Positions 17,699 through 27,096 of a stretch of DNA of 42,402 bases are shown here, in pieces. Position 1 is the stretch's first letter, and the number at the start of each line of letters is the position of its first letter. Source of the stretch: Bacteroidota bacterium (lineage in GTDB: Bacteria; Bacteroidota; Bacteroidia; SXHM01); NCBI GenBank assembly GCA_947479755.1, contig CANKAM010000031.1, positions 1-42,402 of the forward strand, read 5' to 3'. A program made the translations under genes and the position numbers. The notes below the pieces were generated by a model that was not told the origin of the DNA, made no database searches, and saw nothing but the letters and a program-made list of their open reading frames with translations.

Positions 17699-20600
17699 AA
17701 CGGCTCACCCGCCCTCACAACTTTCACCCATTTACCCGCCTTACGCGCATTGATATGACCATCATACATGGCCTCACAGCTTTGTGCAGGAAGATAGAAC
17801 TCACCAAGGTAGGCAGCATTCAATAACACACGATACGTTACCACTGTTTCCCTGTTCACATTGAAATAAGTGTAAACCCTGTCGTCACGTATGTCCTGAT
17901 AAGTAGGAGTGTTCGTGCCTTTGAGATTTACATTTTCAGCTTCATCCATTCTGGTATTGTGTATTTCCCAACCCGAAGGAAATACCTGCGACAATGCCAT
18001 GTTTTGGTAATACGATGTTATGGACGGATTAGTAATGCTCACCTCTGCCATGAAATCTATTCCCTGTTCAAGGCGGCTGATGTCAAGCACGTCACCATTA
18101 ATTTTCTTATAGGTAATGTTCATCTTCAGATTGTTCTCTGCTGATGTCTCGTTACCCGCAGCCGGAATTCCTTCCAGTGTCATGCGCACATACAAGATAC
18201 CTTCACCCTGGTTAACGACTTTCAGTTTTCCACCGCCATCACCTTTTACCTTCATATCAACCTGCGAAACAGGAAGCTTGGTAGTGATGGTCTCAGAAGA
18301 AGTTCCGTTCAACACATATTGGTATTTCATCTGCGAAGAGGTTCCGTTTGTTCCTGCGAACTTGCTCATCGCGATCAGGCAGTAAGAGGTTTCCTGAGTT
18401 GACATCCAGCGCTGTGCCGACAATGCCGCAGAGATTTTTTTCATCAACGGAATAGCTTCGATCCTGCGGTTTAGTAATACCATCGTTTCTAAGATCATTG
18501 CTTCATCACGTGTTCCGCTTCCATACGAGTAGGACATCTCGTTATAGTCAGGAACATAGATGTTCAGGTCTTTCACCAGCTGTCTCGCCACTTCGGGTTG
18601 ACCTGCAAGAATGTATGCAGCAGCCAGTCTCCAACGTGCCTGTTGCGAAAGCGCAGGTCGTTCGCGCAAACGGTTCATGGCCGAAAGTTCAGGAGCTTTG
18701 GCAAGCGCCAATGTATAGAGACGGTAAGCCTGCACATTGTCATCATAGCGGTAATAATAAGCAGAACGCGAATCAGTAACAGGCGACCAGTTCCGCGCAA
18801 TTTTGCTCTGGTAACTCTTCCATTTAGCTTTCATTCCTTCGGGCCATGAATAACCTTTTGCTTCGGCTTCCAATAAAAAGTGTCCGGCATACGAAGTTCC
18901 CCAGTCGCTTGACTCAGTTCCGTTTGGCCAGTAGCTCAAACCTCCATCGGAATACTGGAAACTTCTCAAACGGTGAATTGCCGCTTTGATGTTTTCTTCG
19001 ATCTTGGGTTTTACTCTGTTATCCAGTTCCATTACATCCGAAAGAAATAACTGAGGGAACGCAGCAGAAGTGGTTTGCTCCACGCAACCGTGCGGGTATC
19101 CGATCAAATCCTGCAGCCTTCTGCCAAGGTCAAGCGGGGGCATGTTCGAGAATTCAATGGCGCCTTTGTTGGTGCCATCCACACCGGGAAGCGCATACGC
19201 GCTTTCCCATTTTTTACCGGCTTCAACAGCGGCTTCCACATAGTCCACCTGTTTCGGATTCGGGTTGCGCACTTCTATCTCAATGTTGTATTCGGCACGT
19301 TCGTTTCCACTGGTAGCAACTACTTTTACTTTGCCCACACCCACCGTTTTAACAACGTCCAGGTCAAACATAATTACCTCATCACCGGGTTCAGCAAAGG
19401 TTACTGTTTGCGTCTTACTTCCGTTGACAATGAACTTCCCGTTCACGGTAACTTCCACCTTCACATTCTTAATGTTTTTCTCCATAGCGAAAACAGTAAC
19501 CGGAAGTTTTACCGACTCACCCGGACCGACAACACGCGGCAAGGTGGCCAGCACCATCAAGGGTTTGCGGACGGGAGTTGTTTTCTCTTGTGTACCGTAA
19601 GCACCATCTTGTCCGGCAATGATCATGGTGCGCACCGAGCCGACATAGTTTGGCATCTTATAGGTATGCGAAGCCGATTTACCTTTCTCCAGTTTAAAAG
19701 GGCCGAGGAATTTAACCACGGACTTGAAACGGTTGGCCGTGTTTTTTCCTTTTCCGTTGATACCTTCGTCACCACCGATGGCGAACGCCTGTTCTATCTT
19801 ACCGCCATAAGCACCCAGCACCAAATCATACATATCCCATGTTCTTACTCCAAGGGCTTCACGCGCGTAGAAGGAACTCCAGGGGTCAGGTGTTTTAAAG
19901 CGGGTTAAGTCTAATAAGCCTTCGTCCACAACGGCAATGGTATAGGTCATTGCTTTGCCGTTCTTCTCTTTCACTTTAATAGTAACATCCTGTTCGGGTG
20001 CCAGTACTTCCGGCATGCTCATTTCAGGATACAGGATGGTGTTCGGGTCTTCCACAAAGATGGGTATAACACCATACATACGTATCGGTAAATCATTTGC
20101 AGTTTGTGAGTGCGGCTGTAACAAGGTTACATGTGCATACACGTTCGGAGCCATCTCCGGTGTAATCTTAAACTGAAATGTGGTCTCGCCTTTCTTAGCC
20201 TCCACCCAATTCATCTGCACTACTTTCTTTCCTGATTCAATACTTACCAGTGCACGGCCCTCTGCACCTGTTGGAATAGTGATCGTAGCCAGTTCACCTA
20301 CATTGTATTTGTCTTTATTGCAGGAGAAGGAAAGGATATTCGCGCCCGAGTTATCCTCATAACTGCGGCTTGCCCAGCCCGGCCAGTCAAGATAAATGTC
20401 TTTACCGGCACTGTGCCCGCCTTTCACATCTCTTACACGAATAATAAATCTTCCCCACTCGGGATAATCAATTTTGAAGTCGACTTTCCCTTTTCCTGCT
20501 GCATCGGTAGTGATGGTATCGCGGTAAAACAGCTTGTTGTTATAATTACCGGCATAGTAGCCATAATAGTTGGCACTCTCCCACCACCAACTCCATTGCA

Positions 20601-23331
20601 CTTTGTAAATTTCAACCTGTACCTGGCGGTTGCCCAAAGGTTTTCCTTCGGGAGAAAGAGAAACAAAGTTGGCGGTGTGTGTTGAGTCAACAAACAACAT
20701 GTTGCGGAACTTGTCACCCTCAGGAACTTTCACGCCAACATAACATTCATACGGTGAGTAAGGAATAGAGAAGCGGTCGATGCTGAAATCACCGCCTTCT
20801 TCAAACACACGGTTCACGAAGCTTGCTCTCAGCATTCCGGGAGCGGCATCATGCAAGGTGAGAGCAGGTTTTATTTTCGCTTCACCTTTCTCATTGATCT
20901 TTGCATCAAAGATGATCTGCTCTTCGGAGCTGAAACTTTTTCCGGGATCAGTAAAAACATATTCTTTGAATTTCTCAAAGGATGTGGATGCCTCAGTAAG
21001 TGTAACGGCAACCGATGCGCGGAGATTACGCGCTGTTGCACCGTGCAGCCATTTCACCAAAAGTGTTCCTTCCTGTTCGGGCTTGCCCACCGAAAGCATT
21101 TCCGTGCCGAAATCCAGTTTAACCTTTAAGCGGTTAGGCTTGATGGCTTCCACGCGCAGGTTCTTCGTGAACAAGGCACCACCCACGCGCACGTTGGCGG
21201 TCCATGTTCCTGTCGGTGCAGTGGCATCGGTGGCGGTGCTCAGGTTGTAAATACCATTCACACCGGTTGATTGGGTGAGGCGCTTCACAATCTGTCCCTG
21301 CGGGTTGATTAAATCCAATGTTACAGGGTGATTTGCAGGCAAGGTTTTCTCTTTGTCTTCGAGGATGAACACAAGGTATAATGAATCGCCGGGGCGCCAT
21401 ACACCGCGCTCACCGTAGATAAATCCTTTCAGGCCTTTCTGCACGGGCTGACCCGAAATATCAAACTTGCTGAGTGAAAGGGATGAACCATCATCCAGTT
21501 TTAAATAGCCGCGCTGACGACCATTTTTCGCGATGAGCAGAAAAGGTTTGCGGGCAACTTCCACATCGGCAGTACCATTGTTGTTGGTTTTTACGGAGGT
21601 GATGAGCTGCTGCTGAAAATCGTAAACCTCCAGCGTAATACCCGGAAGCGGATTAGTGGTGCGCAAATCCGTGATGGCAAAACTCATGGTTTTTGCAGAA
21701 CCGGCTTTGGCAATTATTCCCAGATCGGAAGCCAGAATGTTGCGGCTTACTTTTCTGCTGCTGTTGTAATAAGCAACATTGCAAGGGTTGTCGCGCTGAT
21801 TGTATTCATAATCGCCACTGTAATCATCTTCATAATAATACTCGTCTTCGTAGTAGTCGTTATAGTAGTAATCATCGTAATAATAATCACCGGCATAATC
21901 GTCTTCATCTTCGCCTTGCTCTTCTTCCAGAGGTTGCAGTTCCTTATTCACCTTCTCATCACCTTCGCAGGTGTAGAGCGAGTAATCCTGTTTGAAGCTC
22001 AGTTCTATTTTATAGATAGCGCCCGGCTCGGTTTCAATCAACTCGGCAAGGTCAAGCGAGAAGGCATTCCACTTTCCGTAATCGGTTTTGTTCAGTGTTT
22101 TTAAATCCACTTTCTTTTTGAACACGGTGCGGCCAACACGTTTCAACTGGTTGGTACCGTCAAGGCCATTTACCTGCAGAAATTGTGCAATGTTATTTTC
22201 GTAGATGCGGATTACTTTTACATCCACGGCACTGAGGTTCACCGCTTCAAACGGGAAAATCAATCCGCTGGAGTTGGGAAGTATAACACCTTCCCCTAAC
22301 AAGCGCACAGCGGGTTTCAGTTCTTCGAAACGCAGTTCAATAATATCTTTTACCAGCGTTTTATAATCGGCACTGTTCTTAATTCCGGGTTCAATGATCA
22401 GGTTTTTAACACCGCGCAAACGGGAGGCAGGATAAACACGCGCTTCGTTGTCTTCAATAATAAAGCGCAGGGGACTGTCGTCAGAGAAACGGATGAGACC
22501 ATCTAAGTTTTGGGTAGACAACAGCGGGTCGGAGAAGAGGAGGCGCAGGTATTGTTCGCCATTCTGCTCTACATAATGTTCTACAAAACGGAAATCTTTC
22601 AGGCCGGGAATGGTAACGGTATCGCTGCCCTTGCCTTTGATGTTCATAGCAGCGCCATCCCAGGTAACAATTATCTTCTGCTCATTTTCGGTGCGTTCAA
22701 TGCTGTCTATAACAAAGTCGTGCTTTTTGCGGTCGGCATTGTGGGTCCATTTGATGGAAAGATTTTTACCGTTCTGCTTTGCCGAGAATATCTTTTCAAA
22801 GCTTTCGTTGTCGCTTACATCGGAAGTGGACATAAACCCATAGGCTTTATACCAACGGAGGTCGGCATTATTCAGGGGCTTAAAGCCATCGCGGTAGTAG
22901 CCCGCACTTTGTTCGATAACGGTGAAGTAAAACTCAAAGGTTTCCAAGCCCTGGGGCATTTGCAAAAGTTTTGAAATGTAAAAGCTGGCGGTAAAATCAA
23001 CACCGGAAGGCAAAGGGGCATCGGGCTTGAAACGGAGGGTGCGTTTATCGTCCCAATAGGTTTTGCCGCTGATGCCGGGCGAGAAGTCAAACAGCTCTTC
23101 GCTTACTTCATCACCGGGGGCACCGGCTTGTTCGTAGTCGCTGGCGAGGCGAACGATGATGGAGGATTCGGAAGAGATTAATCCGGAAGTGAAGGCGGAG
23201 ATATAGGGTGCGAACTCAGGATTTACGCGCTGATTTTCTCGTGTTCGTGCATTGTATCCTATAATTATAACAATGAGTAAAGTCAATGCGACTGCGGCAG
23301 CCAGTAGGCGGAAGATTTTGTGGTTTGACAT
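17695..23331 (-). CDS. bacterial alpha-2-macroglobulin, thioester type (YfhM-like)
   Basis: The 1,878-residue protein is a periplasmic protease trap. Attacking proteases cut a bait region and are then covalently caught by a thioester. The N-terminus is a signal anchor (residues 9-27) without a lipobox Cys, unlike the E. coli lipoprotein. The MG-domain array contains GERGVWRPGDSL, GVNGIYNL and the bacterial A2M core (WVEAKKGETTFQFKI). The thioester PHGCVEQTTS carries Cys1416 and Gln1419, followed by the TED alpha-toroid (FQYSDGGLSYW). Residues about 467-512 form a strikingly acidic Asp/Glu/Tyr-rich insert. The gene overlaps pbpC by 4 bp (GTGA), the classic A2M-PBP1C pairing that links protease defence to wall repair. 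Confidence 0.95.
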   Translation of the reverse strand: MSNHKIFRLLAAAVALTLLIVIIIGYNARTRENQRVNPEFAPYISAFTSGLISSESSIIVRLASDYEQAGAPGDEVSEELFDFSPGISGKTYWDDKRTLRFKPDAPLPSGVDFTASFYISKLLQMPQGLETFEFYFTVIEQSAGYYRDGFKPLNNADLRWYKAYGFMSTSDVSDNESFEKIFSAKQNGKNLSIKWTHNADRKKHDFVIDSIERTENEQKIIVTWDGAAMNIKGKGSDTVTIPGLKDFRFVEHYVEQNGEQYLRLLFSDPLLSTQNLDGLIRFSDDSPLRFIIEDNEARVYPASRLRGVKNLIIEPGIKNSADYKTLVKDIIELRFEELKPAVRLLGEGVILPNSSGLIFPFEAVNLSAVDVKVIRIYENNIAQFLQVNGLDGTNQLKRVGRTVFKKKVDLKTLNKTDYGKWNAFSLDLAELIETEPGAIYKIELSFKQDYSLYTCEGDEKVNKELQPLEEEQGEDEDDYAGDYYYDDYYYNDYYEDEYYYEDDYSGDYEYNQRDNPCNVAYYNSSRKVSRNILASDLGIIAKAGSAKTMSFAITDLRTTNPLPGITLEVYDFQQQLITSVKTNNNGTADVEVARKPFLLIAKNGRQRGYLKLDDGSSLSLSKFDISGQPVQKGLKGFIYGERGVWRPGDSLYLVFILEDKEKTLPANHPVTLDLINPQGQIVKRLTQSTGVNGIYNLSTATDATAPTGTWTANVRVGGALFTKNLRVEAIKPNRLKVKLDFGTEMLSVGKPEQEGTLLVKWLHGATARNLRASVAVTLTEASTSFEKFKEYVFTDPGKSFSSEEQIIFDAKINEKGEAKIKPALTLHDAAPGMLRASFVNRVFEEGGDFSIDRFSIPYSPYECYVGVKVPEGDKFRNMLFVDSTHTANFVSLSPEGKPLGNRQVQVEIYKVQWSWWWESANYYGYYAGNYNNKLFYRDTITTDAAGKGKVDFKIDYPEWGRFIIRVRDVKGGHSAGKDIYLDWPGWASRSYEDNSGANILSFSCNKDKYNVGELATITIPTGAEGRALVSIESGKKVVQMNWVEAKKGETTFQFKITPEMAPNVYAHVTLLQPHSQTANDLPIRMYGVIPIFVEDPNTILYPEMSMPEVLAPEQDVTIKVKEKNGKAMTYTIAVVDEGLLDLTRFKTPDPWSSFYAREALGVRTWDMYDLVLGAYGGKIEQAFAIGGDEGINGKGKNTANRFKSVVKFLGPFKLEKGKSASHTYKMPNYVGSVRTMIIAGQDGAYGTQEKTTPVRKPLMVLATLPRVVGPGESVKLPVTVFAMEKNIKNVKVEVTVNGKFIVNGSKTQTVTFAEPGDEVIMFDLDVVKTVGVGKVKVVATSGNERAEYNIEIEVRNPNPKQVDYVEAAVEAGKKWESAYALPGVDGTNKGAIEFSNMPPLDLGRRLQDLIGYPHGCVEQTTSAAFPQLFLSDVMELDNRVKPKIEENIKAAIHRLRSFQYSDGGLSYWPNGTESSDWGTSYAGHFLLEAEAKGYSWPEGMKAKWKSYQSKIARNWSPVTDSRSAYYYRYDDNVQAYRLYTLALAKAPELSAMNRLRERPALSQQARWRLAAAYILAGQPEVARQLVKDLNIYVPDYNEMSYSYGSGTRDEAMILETMVLLNRRIEAIPLMKKISAALSAQRWMSTQETSYCLIAMSKFAGTNGTSSQMKYQYVLNGTSSETITTKLPVSQVDMKVKGDGGGKLKVVNQGEGILYVRMTLEGIPAAGNETSAENNLKMNITYKKINGDVLDISRLEQGIDFMAEVSITNPSITSYYQNMALSQVFPSGWEIHNTRMDEAENVNLKGTNTPTYQDIRDDRVYTYFNVNRETVVTYRVLLNAAYLGEFYLPAQSCEAMYDGHINARKAGKWVKVVRAGEPL

Positions 23332-23365
23332 AGGTTTGAAGAAAAAGGATGAGGGAGCTCTGTTA

Positions 23366-23373
23366 CAAATTTA
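23366..23373 (-). promoter_or_regulatory. -7 box for the A2M-pbpC operon
   Basis: The minus strand reads TAAATTTG, a perfect TAnnTTTG, 34 bp upstream of the A2M ATG. No strong -33 TTG is found at the expected distance. A run of nine C (minus strand) lies about 50 bp further upstream. Confidence 0.45.
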
Positions 23374-23422
23374 ACAGATTGCATGATTGAATAACGGGGA
23401 GGTAGGGAAATTATTTTGTGTG

Positions 23423-23431
23423 GGGGGGGGA
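23423..23431. repeat. homopolymer of nine G in the A2M upstream region
   Basis: Nine consecutive G on the plus strand lie between the M23 peptidase stop (23468) and the A2M start (23331). Such tracts can change length by slippage. This one is upstream of the predicted -7 box rather than in a coding region. Confidence 0.8.
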
Positions 23432-23467
23432 TAATTTACAATCCATATCAAACCATTCACATTGGCT

Positions 23468-24352
23468 CTAAAACACCATATACTCTTGCGGGTTCACCGG
23501 TTTCCCGTTGTGCCAGAGTTCAAAATGCAGGTGCGGCCCCGAAGTCAGTTCGCCTGTATTGCCTACTATGGCAATCACTTCACCGGCTTTCACGTAGGCA
23601 CCCGTCTTTTTCAGCAAAGCAGAGTTGTGCTTATACATAGAAACCAGATTATTCTCATGCTGTATACCGATTACATACCCCGTATCCGAAGTCCAGCTCG
23701 AGAAAAGAATAGTACCGTCCAGTGCAGCTTTAATAGGCTCATTGCTGGGCGAAACAATATCCACCCCAAAATGGCTTTGTATCGGGTTATACTTTTCCGA
23801 GATCATACCTTTCAAAGGCGAAAAGAAAAAAATACTGCTCATCGTGCCGTCCTGCCTGGTAGTTGTGCGTTGCGCAGGCGAAAGATTATAGCGGCTCTCC
23901 TGGTCCACCTCAGCCCTCAGCGTTGAATCCTCTTCCGATATATTCATGTTCAGTTCCTGTTTCTTTAAACTCGTGTCGGGTTTCATCCCAATGCTGTCAA
24001 TAGGCACCTGACCAAGTAAGATTTGGCGCAGGTTATTGATGTAAACATTTTTAAGGTCCAGTTCTTTTTGCAGCGAATCGGCTTTCATTACATTCTGGTG
24101 GTAGAGTTTGCGTGTAGTTCCGTCAGGGTAGCCCGGAATAAATTCGCGCAGGGGCGTGAAGGCAATAATATAGATGGTAAGCGTAACCAGAAAAATAATC
24201 ACCGAACCGAACACCGTAATCACATTCATTGGTGTAAGCGTAAGCGAAGCCTTTTCTTCAAACGTCTCTACGTTCATGATTACCATCCTGTATTTATTGA
24301 TCAGGCGGCTGTATAGTTTCTTCTTGGGTTGTGCTGTTTTATCTTTTGCCAT
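23468..24352 (-). CDS. membrane-anchored M23 (LytM-type) metallopeptidase
   Basis: The 294-residue protein has a basic cytoplasmic N-terminus, one membrane segment (residues 44-65), a coiled-coil linker (about 84-115) and a C-terminal LytM domain. The zinc ligands are present: His194 and Asp198 in HFGVDIV, and His276 of the HLHFELW motif with His274. It therefore probably cleaves peptidoglycan cross-links. The ATG at 24350-24352 is chosen because the 17 preceding in-frame codons cross a perfect -7 box (24370-24377). It lies upstream of A2M-pbpC on the same strand with a 136-bp gap, so it may feed into a cell-wall gene group, although a separate promoter precedes A2M. Confidence 0.92.
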   Translation of the reverse strand: MAKDKTAQPKKKLYSRLINKYRMVIMNVETFEEKASLTLTPMNVITVFGSVIIFLVTLTIYIIAFTPLREFIPGYPDGTTRKLYHQNVMKADSLQKELDLKNVYINNLRQILLGQVPIDSIGMKPDTSLKKQELNMNISEEDSTLRAEVDQESRYNLSPAQRTTTRQDGTMSSIFFFSPLKGMISEKYNPIQSHFGVDIVSPSNEPIKAALDGTILFSSWTSDTGYVIGIQHENNLVSMYKHNSALLKKTGAYVKAGEVIAIVGNTGELTSGPHLHFELWHNGKPVNPQEYMVF

Positions 24353-24369
24353 GCTGCTATGGTTTTGTG

Positions 24370-24377
24370 CAAAGTTA
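24370..24377 (-). promoter_or_regulatory. -7 box for the M23 peptidase gene
   Basis: The minus strand reads TAACTTTG, a perfect TAnnTTTG, 17 bp before the ATG at 24352. A TTG 23 bp upstream (24401-24403) is at the far end of the spacing range. Confidence 0.45.
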
Positions 24378-24437
24378 ACATTCTGCAAAGTGCAATAAAA
24401 CAAGCCCGTGAAAGTGTAAGAAAATTCAGATTTTAGC

Positions 24438-24468
24438 TATGCACATAAACGAATGCTGCCTATATTTG
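24438..24468 (+). promoter_or_regulatory. Bacteroidota promoter for the T9SS cargo gene
   Basis: TATG (24438-24441, one mismatch to TTTG), then exactly 19 bp, then TATATTTG (24461-24468, perfect TAnnTTTG), 22 bp upstream of the ATG at 24491. Confidence 0.6.
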
Positions 24469-24490
24469 GTAAAAATTAAAACACGAACGC

Positions 24491-25177
24491 ATGAAAAAGT
24501 TGGTTTCTCTTTTATCGGCTGCCTTGCTTGCAGCCGTTTTCAGCACTAAAACACAGGCACAGTTTGCAGGAACATTTTCCATCGATCAGGTGGTTGGCCT
24601 GCCCGATACATTGAATGCAAACGGACAATACTCGTTTGGTTTTCTGCTGCGCAATGTTGGCAACAGCTTGTATTCAGGCACTATCAATTTCGACTTTTAT
24701 GTGGACAGCATGGTTCCCGGAACTTCACAGTCTTTCGGTGTAGGGCAGGTTGGAGGTTTTACTCCGGGCGACACCAGTTTAATTCCGGTTACCTACACCT
24801 TCAGCATCAGCAATAACACCTTTAATATTGGTGATAATGTGGTGGTGGTTTGGCCGCGTGCTATTAATCCCAACAGTGCTGCCGACTCGCTTACCTTTCA
24901 TGTTTACATCACTAACCTCAACAGCGTTGAAGAAAGCGGAAAGACATCAGACCTGAAGATATTCCCCAACCCCGCACAAGACTTTGTTAGTTTCACTTCG
25001 GAGAAAAACACAATTGAAGAGGTGCGCTTGTATGATATGTCAGGAAGATTAGTGCTGCAAAGCAAAGAGCACCTGAAAATTTTTACAGGCCATCTTACCG
25101 AAGGGGTTTACATTGCTGAAGCGCACTTTGCAGACGGGATTATTTCGCGCAGGAAGATTATTGCGGGAAGGAATTAA
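24491..25177 (+). CDS. secreted T9SS cargo protein of unknown function
   Basis: The 228-residue protein has a signal peptide (1-23, cleavage after TQAQ). Residues 27-140 form an all-beta domain resembling a CARDB/Ig-like fold (YSFGFLLRNVGNSLYSGTI; a strand-rich pattern for conserved adhesive domains). The C-terminal 75 residues are a type A T9SS domain: LKIFPNPAQDFVSF, EVRLYDMSGRLV, LTEGVYIAEAHF and a basic tail. It should be exported and probably attached to the cell surface. No catalytic motif is visible, so structural or adhesive function is only a guess. It is a single gene with its own promoter, followed by a repeat element. Confidence 0.8.
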   Translation: MKKLVSLLSAALLAAVFSTKTQAQFAGTFSIDQVVGLPDTLNANGQYSFGFLLRNVGNSLYSGTINFDFYVDSMVPGTSQSFGVGQVGGFTPGDTSLIPVTYTFSISNNTFNIGDNVVVVWPRAINPNSAADSLTFHVYITNLNSVEESGKTSDLKIFPNPAQDFVSFTSEKNTIEEVRLYDMSGRLVLQSKEHLKIFTGHLTEGVYIAEAHFADGIISRRKIIAGRN

Positions 25178-25189
25178 TCTTTCCGTTCC

Positions 25190-25269
25190 CGTCATTGCAA
25201 GTCCGCCTCAGGCGGACGAAGCAATCTTTTATTAATAGTGAGATTGCTTCGTTTACCCTCGCAATGACG
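25190..25269. repeat. interspersed nested palindrome, CGTCATTGC family
   Basis: The outer arms CGTCATTGC (25190-25198) and GCAATGACG (25261-25269) are inverted. Inner arms GAAGCAATCT (25218-25227) and AGATTGCTTC (25241-25250) are also inverted, and a third perfect hairpin (GTCCGCC-TCA-GGCGGAC, 25201-25217) sits in the left arm. It fills the gap between two convergent genes and could also act as a bidirectional terminator. Confidence 0.8.
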
Positions 25270-25275
25270 ATATAG

Positions 25276-25917
25276 CTAACTGATAATTTTCCGGAGCATC
25301 TCCGAAACTTCTTTTGCATGTTGAATGGTCATCAGGTGCGTTCCATTAGTTATGCTGAAATCTGCTTTTACAAAACGATGCGGCAAGAGCAAATCTTTTT
25401 TTCCGTGAATGTGAACAACGTTCTCATGCAACATCTTGTTATTCCAGGTTACTACTTTCTCAATCGCCCATTTAAAAAACACGGGGTCGGTTTCGGTGAG
25501 AATGGTATTCATCAGGGTTTTCTCCGATTCGGTTTTGGCGCCCATCATGCGGTAGGCAAGAGCATTGGGCTTCTTGGCAACTCTCATAGCTGCAAGTTTA
25601 TTTAGTTTCAGTTTTCCTACAAAACGAAAATAAGGAGGTATTTCTTTCTGTGTTTTTGCCGAAGAGATAAGCACTATCTTTTCGGTTGCAATGTGTTTGG
25701 CAACTTCCATGGCCATCATACCTCCAAACGAAAGCCCCACCAACACGGGGTTCTCCGCATCAATTTGCGCGGTAAGCCGAGCAGCATAATTTTGCATGGT
25801 TTCGCGCGCAAGCGGCTCCAGCCACTTGATATACGTTACATGAAAACCGCTCAGGTCGAGGAATTGAAAAACCCGATGATCGGCACCAAGACCGCTAAAA
25901 AGAAAAAGATGTTTCAT
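25276..25917 (-). CDS. small alpha/beta hydrolase
   Basis: The 213-residue cytoplasmic protein is an alpha/beta hydrolase without a signal peptide. It has the SGLGADHRVF oxyanion segment (8-17), the nucleophile elbow GLSFGG with Ser63, the acid in HGKKDLLLP (about 174) and a His in NGTHLMT (about 196). The cap is short. The substrate is unknown; esterases with this compact form are frequent in Bacteroidota. It converges on the T9SS cargo gene across the palindrome and follows another T9SS gene by 26 bp, so co-transcription with the latter is possible but no functional link is clear. Confidence 0.8.
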   Translation of the reverse strand: MKHLFLFSGLGADHRVFQFLDLSGFHVTYIKWLEPLARETMQNYAARLTAQIDAENPVLVGLSFGGMMAMEVAKHIATEKIVLISSAKTQKEIPPYFRFVGKLKLNKLAAMRVAKKPNALAYRMMGAKTESEKTLMNTILTETDPVFFKWAIEKVVTWNNKMLHENVVHIHGKKDLLLPHRFVKADFSITNGTHLMTIQHAKEVSEMLRKIIS

Positions 25918-25943
25918 CCTTTCAGAGAATATTAATGAACAGA

Positions 25944-27053
25944 TTAATTACCTGAAATGCTTATCTTCTTTGAGCCGGCAAGTTTTCCGTCAACAGTGAA
26001 AACTTTGCAAACGTAAAGCCCATCAGCAAGAGCAGCAGTGTTTACAAACGTTGTAGTACTGTTTACACTTCCTGCCAATAGCTGTTTGCCTGTTACATCA
26101 AAAACAGCATAAACAAGTTTGTCGTTTGTTTCCATTCTGATAGAAAAGCCATTGCTTGCCGGGTTAGGATAAACCGTAAACGCTTCAGCAATGTTTGTTT
26201 CTTCAACACCTGCACCAAAGCAGCATTGTGATTCATTCGATAAGAAAGTAGCACGATCAATACTGTCATTCAGGTTAGTGGTAAGACTTACGGCATAGTA
26301 ACCGATTTCTTTAATAATGTAATTGTAGCGGTGAATATCACTTACACGTGGATTTTCAAAACCTACTAATTGTCCCGGAAGAAGTCCCCATCCGCCTAAA
26401 AGTGTTGCATAAATCCAGATACTGTCAATGTTATGTTCAACATTGCGCTGACGCAATGCTTCGTAAGTTCCAAGCGGAGTTATTAAATCTCCCCAACCAT
26501 CAATCTCGCTTTGAATTTCAGAATAACGTTTGAAACGGATTGAGTCAATAGGAATTGGAGATTGCGCAACCAATGCCGGGGGTGCTTCCATAGAAACATA
26601 AATAATTGAGGTATCACTATAACTATCTAAATAGGAAGCAGGAAAAATAAAAATGGTTTGCGGGTCAAGAAAAGGAATATCCATGTCTGCTCCCAAACCT
26701 GTAAAGTCACCGGAAAAGCCGGTAATTTCAACGGTATTATTGCTGCTGTCAGCAAATGCCCAACCTCCAAATTGTTCTACTGCCAGAAATGAGTTCGGAA
26801 AATTGCTTCCGCTTGGTAATGTTGTCGGGTCAGTAAAATGAATGGTATTACCTTGTCTGGTTCGTAACTGCGAAAAATCCCAGCTTTGGTCAGCTCCTGC
26901 ACTACCCGGAGTAATTGTCAACGGAATAAGCGTATCAATACCCTGATAAATAGAATCGCCTGCTACCGGAAAATCTACAGCCTCAATAACTATTTGTGAA
27001 AAGCCTGTAAATGCTGATAAAGAGCCAACTGCAAGGAGTAAAAGTTTTTTCAT
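25944..27053 (-). CDS. secreted T9SS cargo protein with uncharacterised beta-rich domain
   Basis: The 369-residue protein has a signal peptide (1-19, cleavage after GFSQ). The body (20-285) is beta-rich with no recognised catalytic motif. It contains the segments GSAGADQSWDFSQL and WGDLITPLGTYEALRQ that recur in Bacteroidota secreted proteins of unknown role. Two adjacent Cys (QCCFGAG) precede the C-terminal T9SS type A domain: FTVYPNPASNGFSI, YAVFDVTGKQLLAG and LADGLYVCKVFTVDG. Export to the surface or medium is therefore expected. It is separated by 26 bp from the downstream alpha/beta hydrolase gene. I do not recognise the function. Confidence 0.8.
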   Translation of the reverse strand: MKKLLLLAVGSLSAFTGFSQIVIEAVDFPVAGDSIYQGIDTLIPLTITPGSAGADQSWDFSQLRTRQGNTIHFTDPTTLPSGSNFPNSFLAVEQFGGWAFADSSNNTVEITGFSGDFTGLGADMDIPFLDPQTIFIFPASYLDSYSDTSIIYVSMEAPPALVAQSPIPIDSIRFKRYSEIQSEIDGWGDLITPLGTYEALRQRNVEHNIDSIWIYATLLGGWGLLPGQLVGFENPRVSDIHRYNYIIKEIGYYAVSLTTNLNDSIDRATFLSNESQCCFGAGVEETNIAEAFTVYPNPASNGFSIRMETNDKLVYAVFDVTGKQLLAGSVNSTTTFVNTAALADGLYVCKVFTVDGKLAGSKKISISGN

Positions 27054-27096
27054 TTGAACTGATTTTAAAATTTATTGAGGTGCGAAGGTAAGATTA

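Noticed and set aside
19075-19908. 277-codon plus-strand open frame inside the macroglobulin
   Set aside because: It is opposite the conserved TED/thioester region of a clear gene and has no domain or signal. GC-rich antisense frames of this kind are expected.
22510-22974. 154-codon plus-strand frame inside the macroglobulin gene
   Set aside because: No signal or domain, and it is antisense to a conserved gene.
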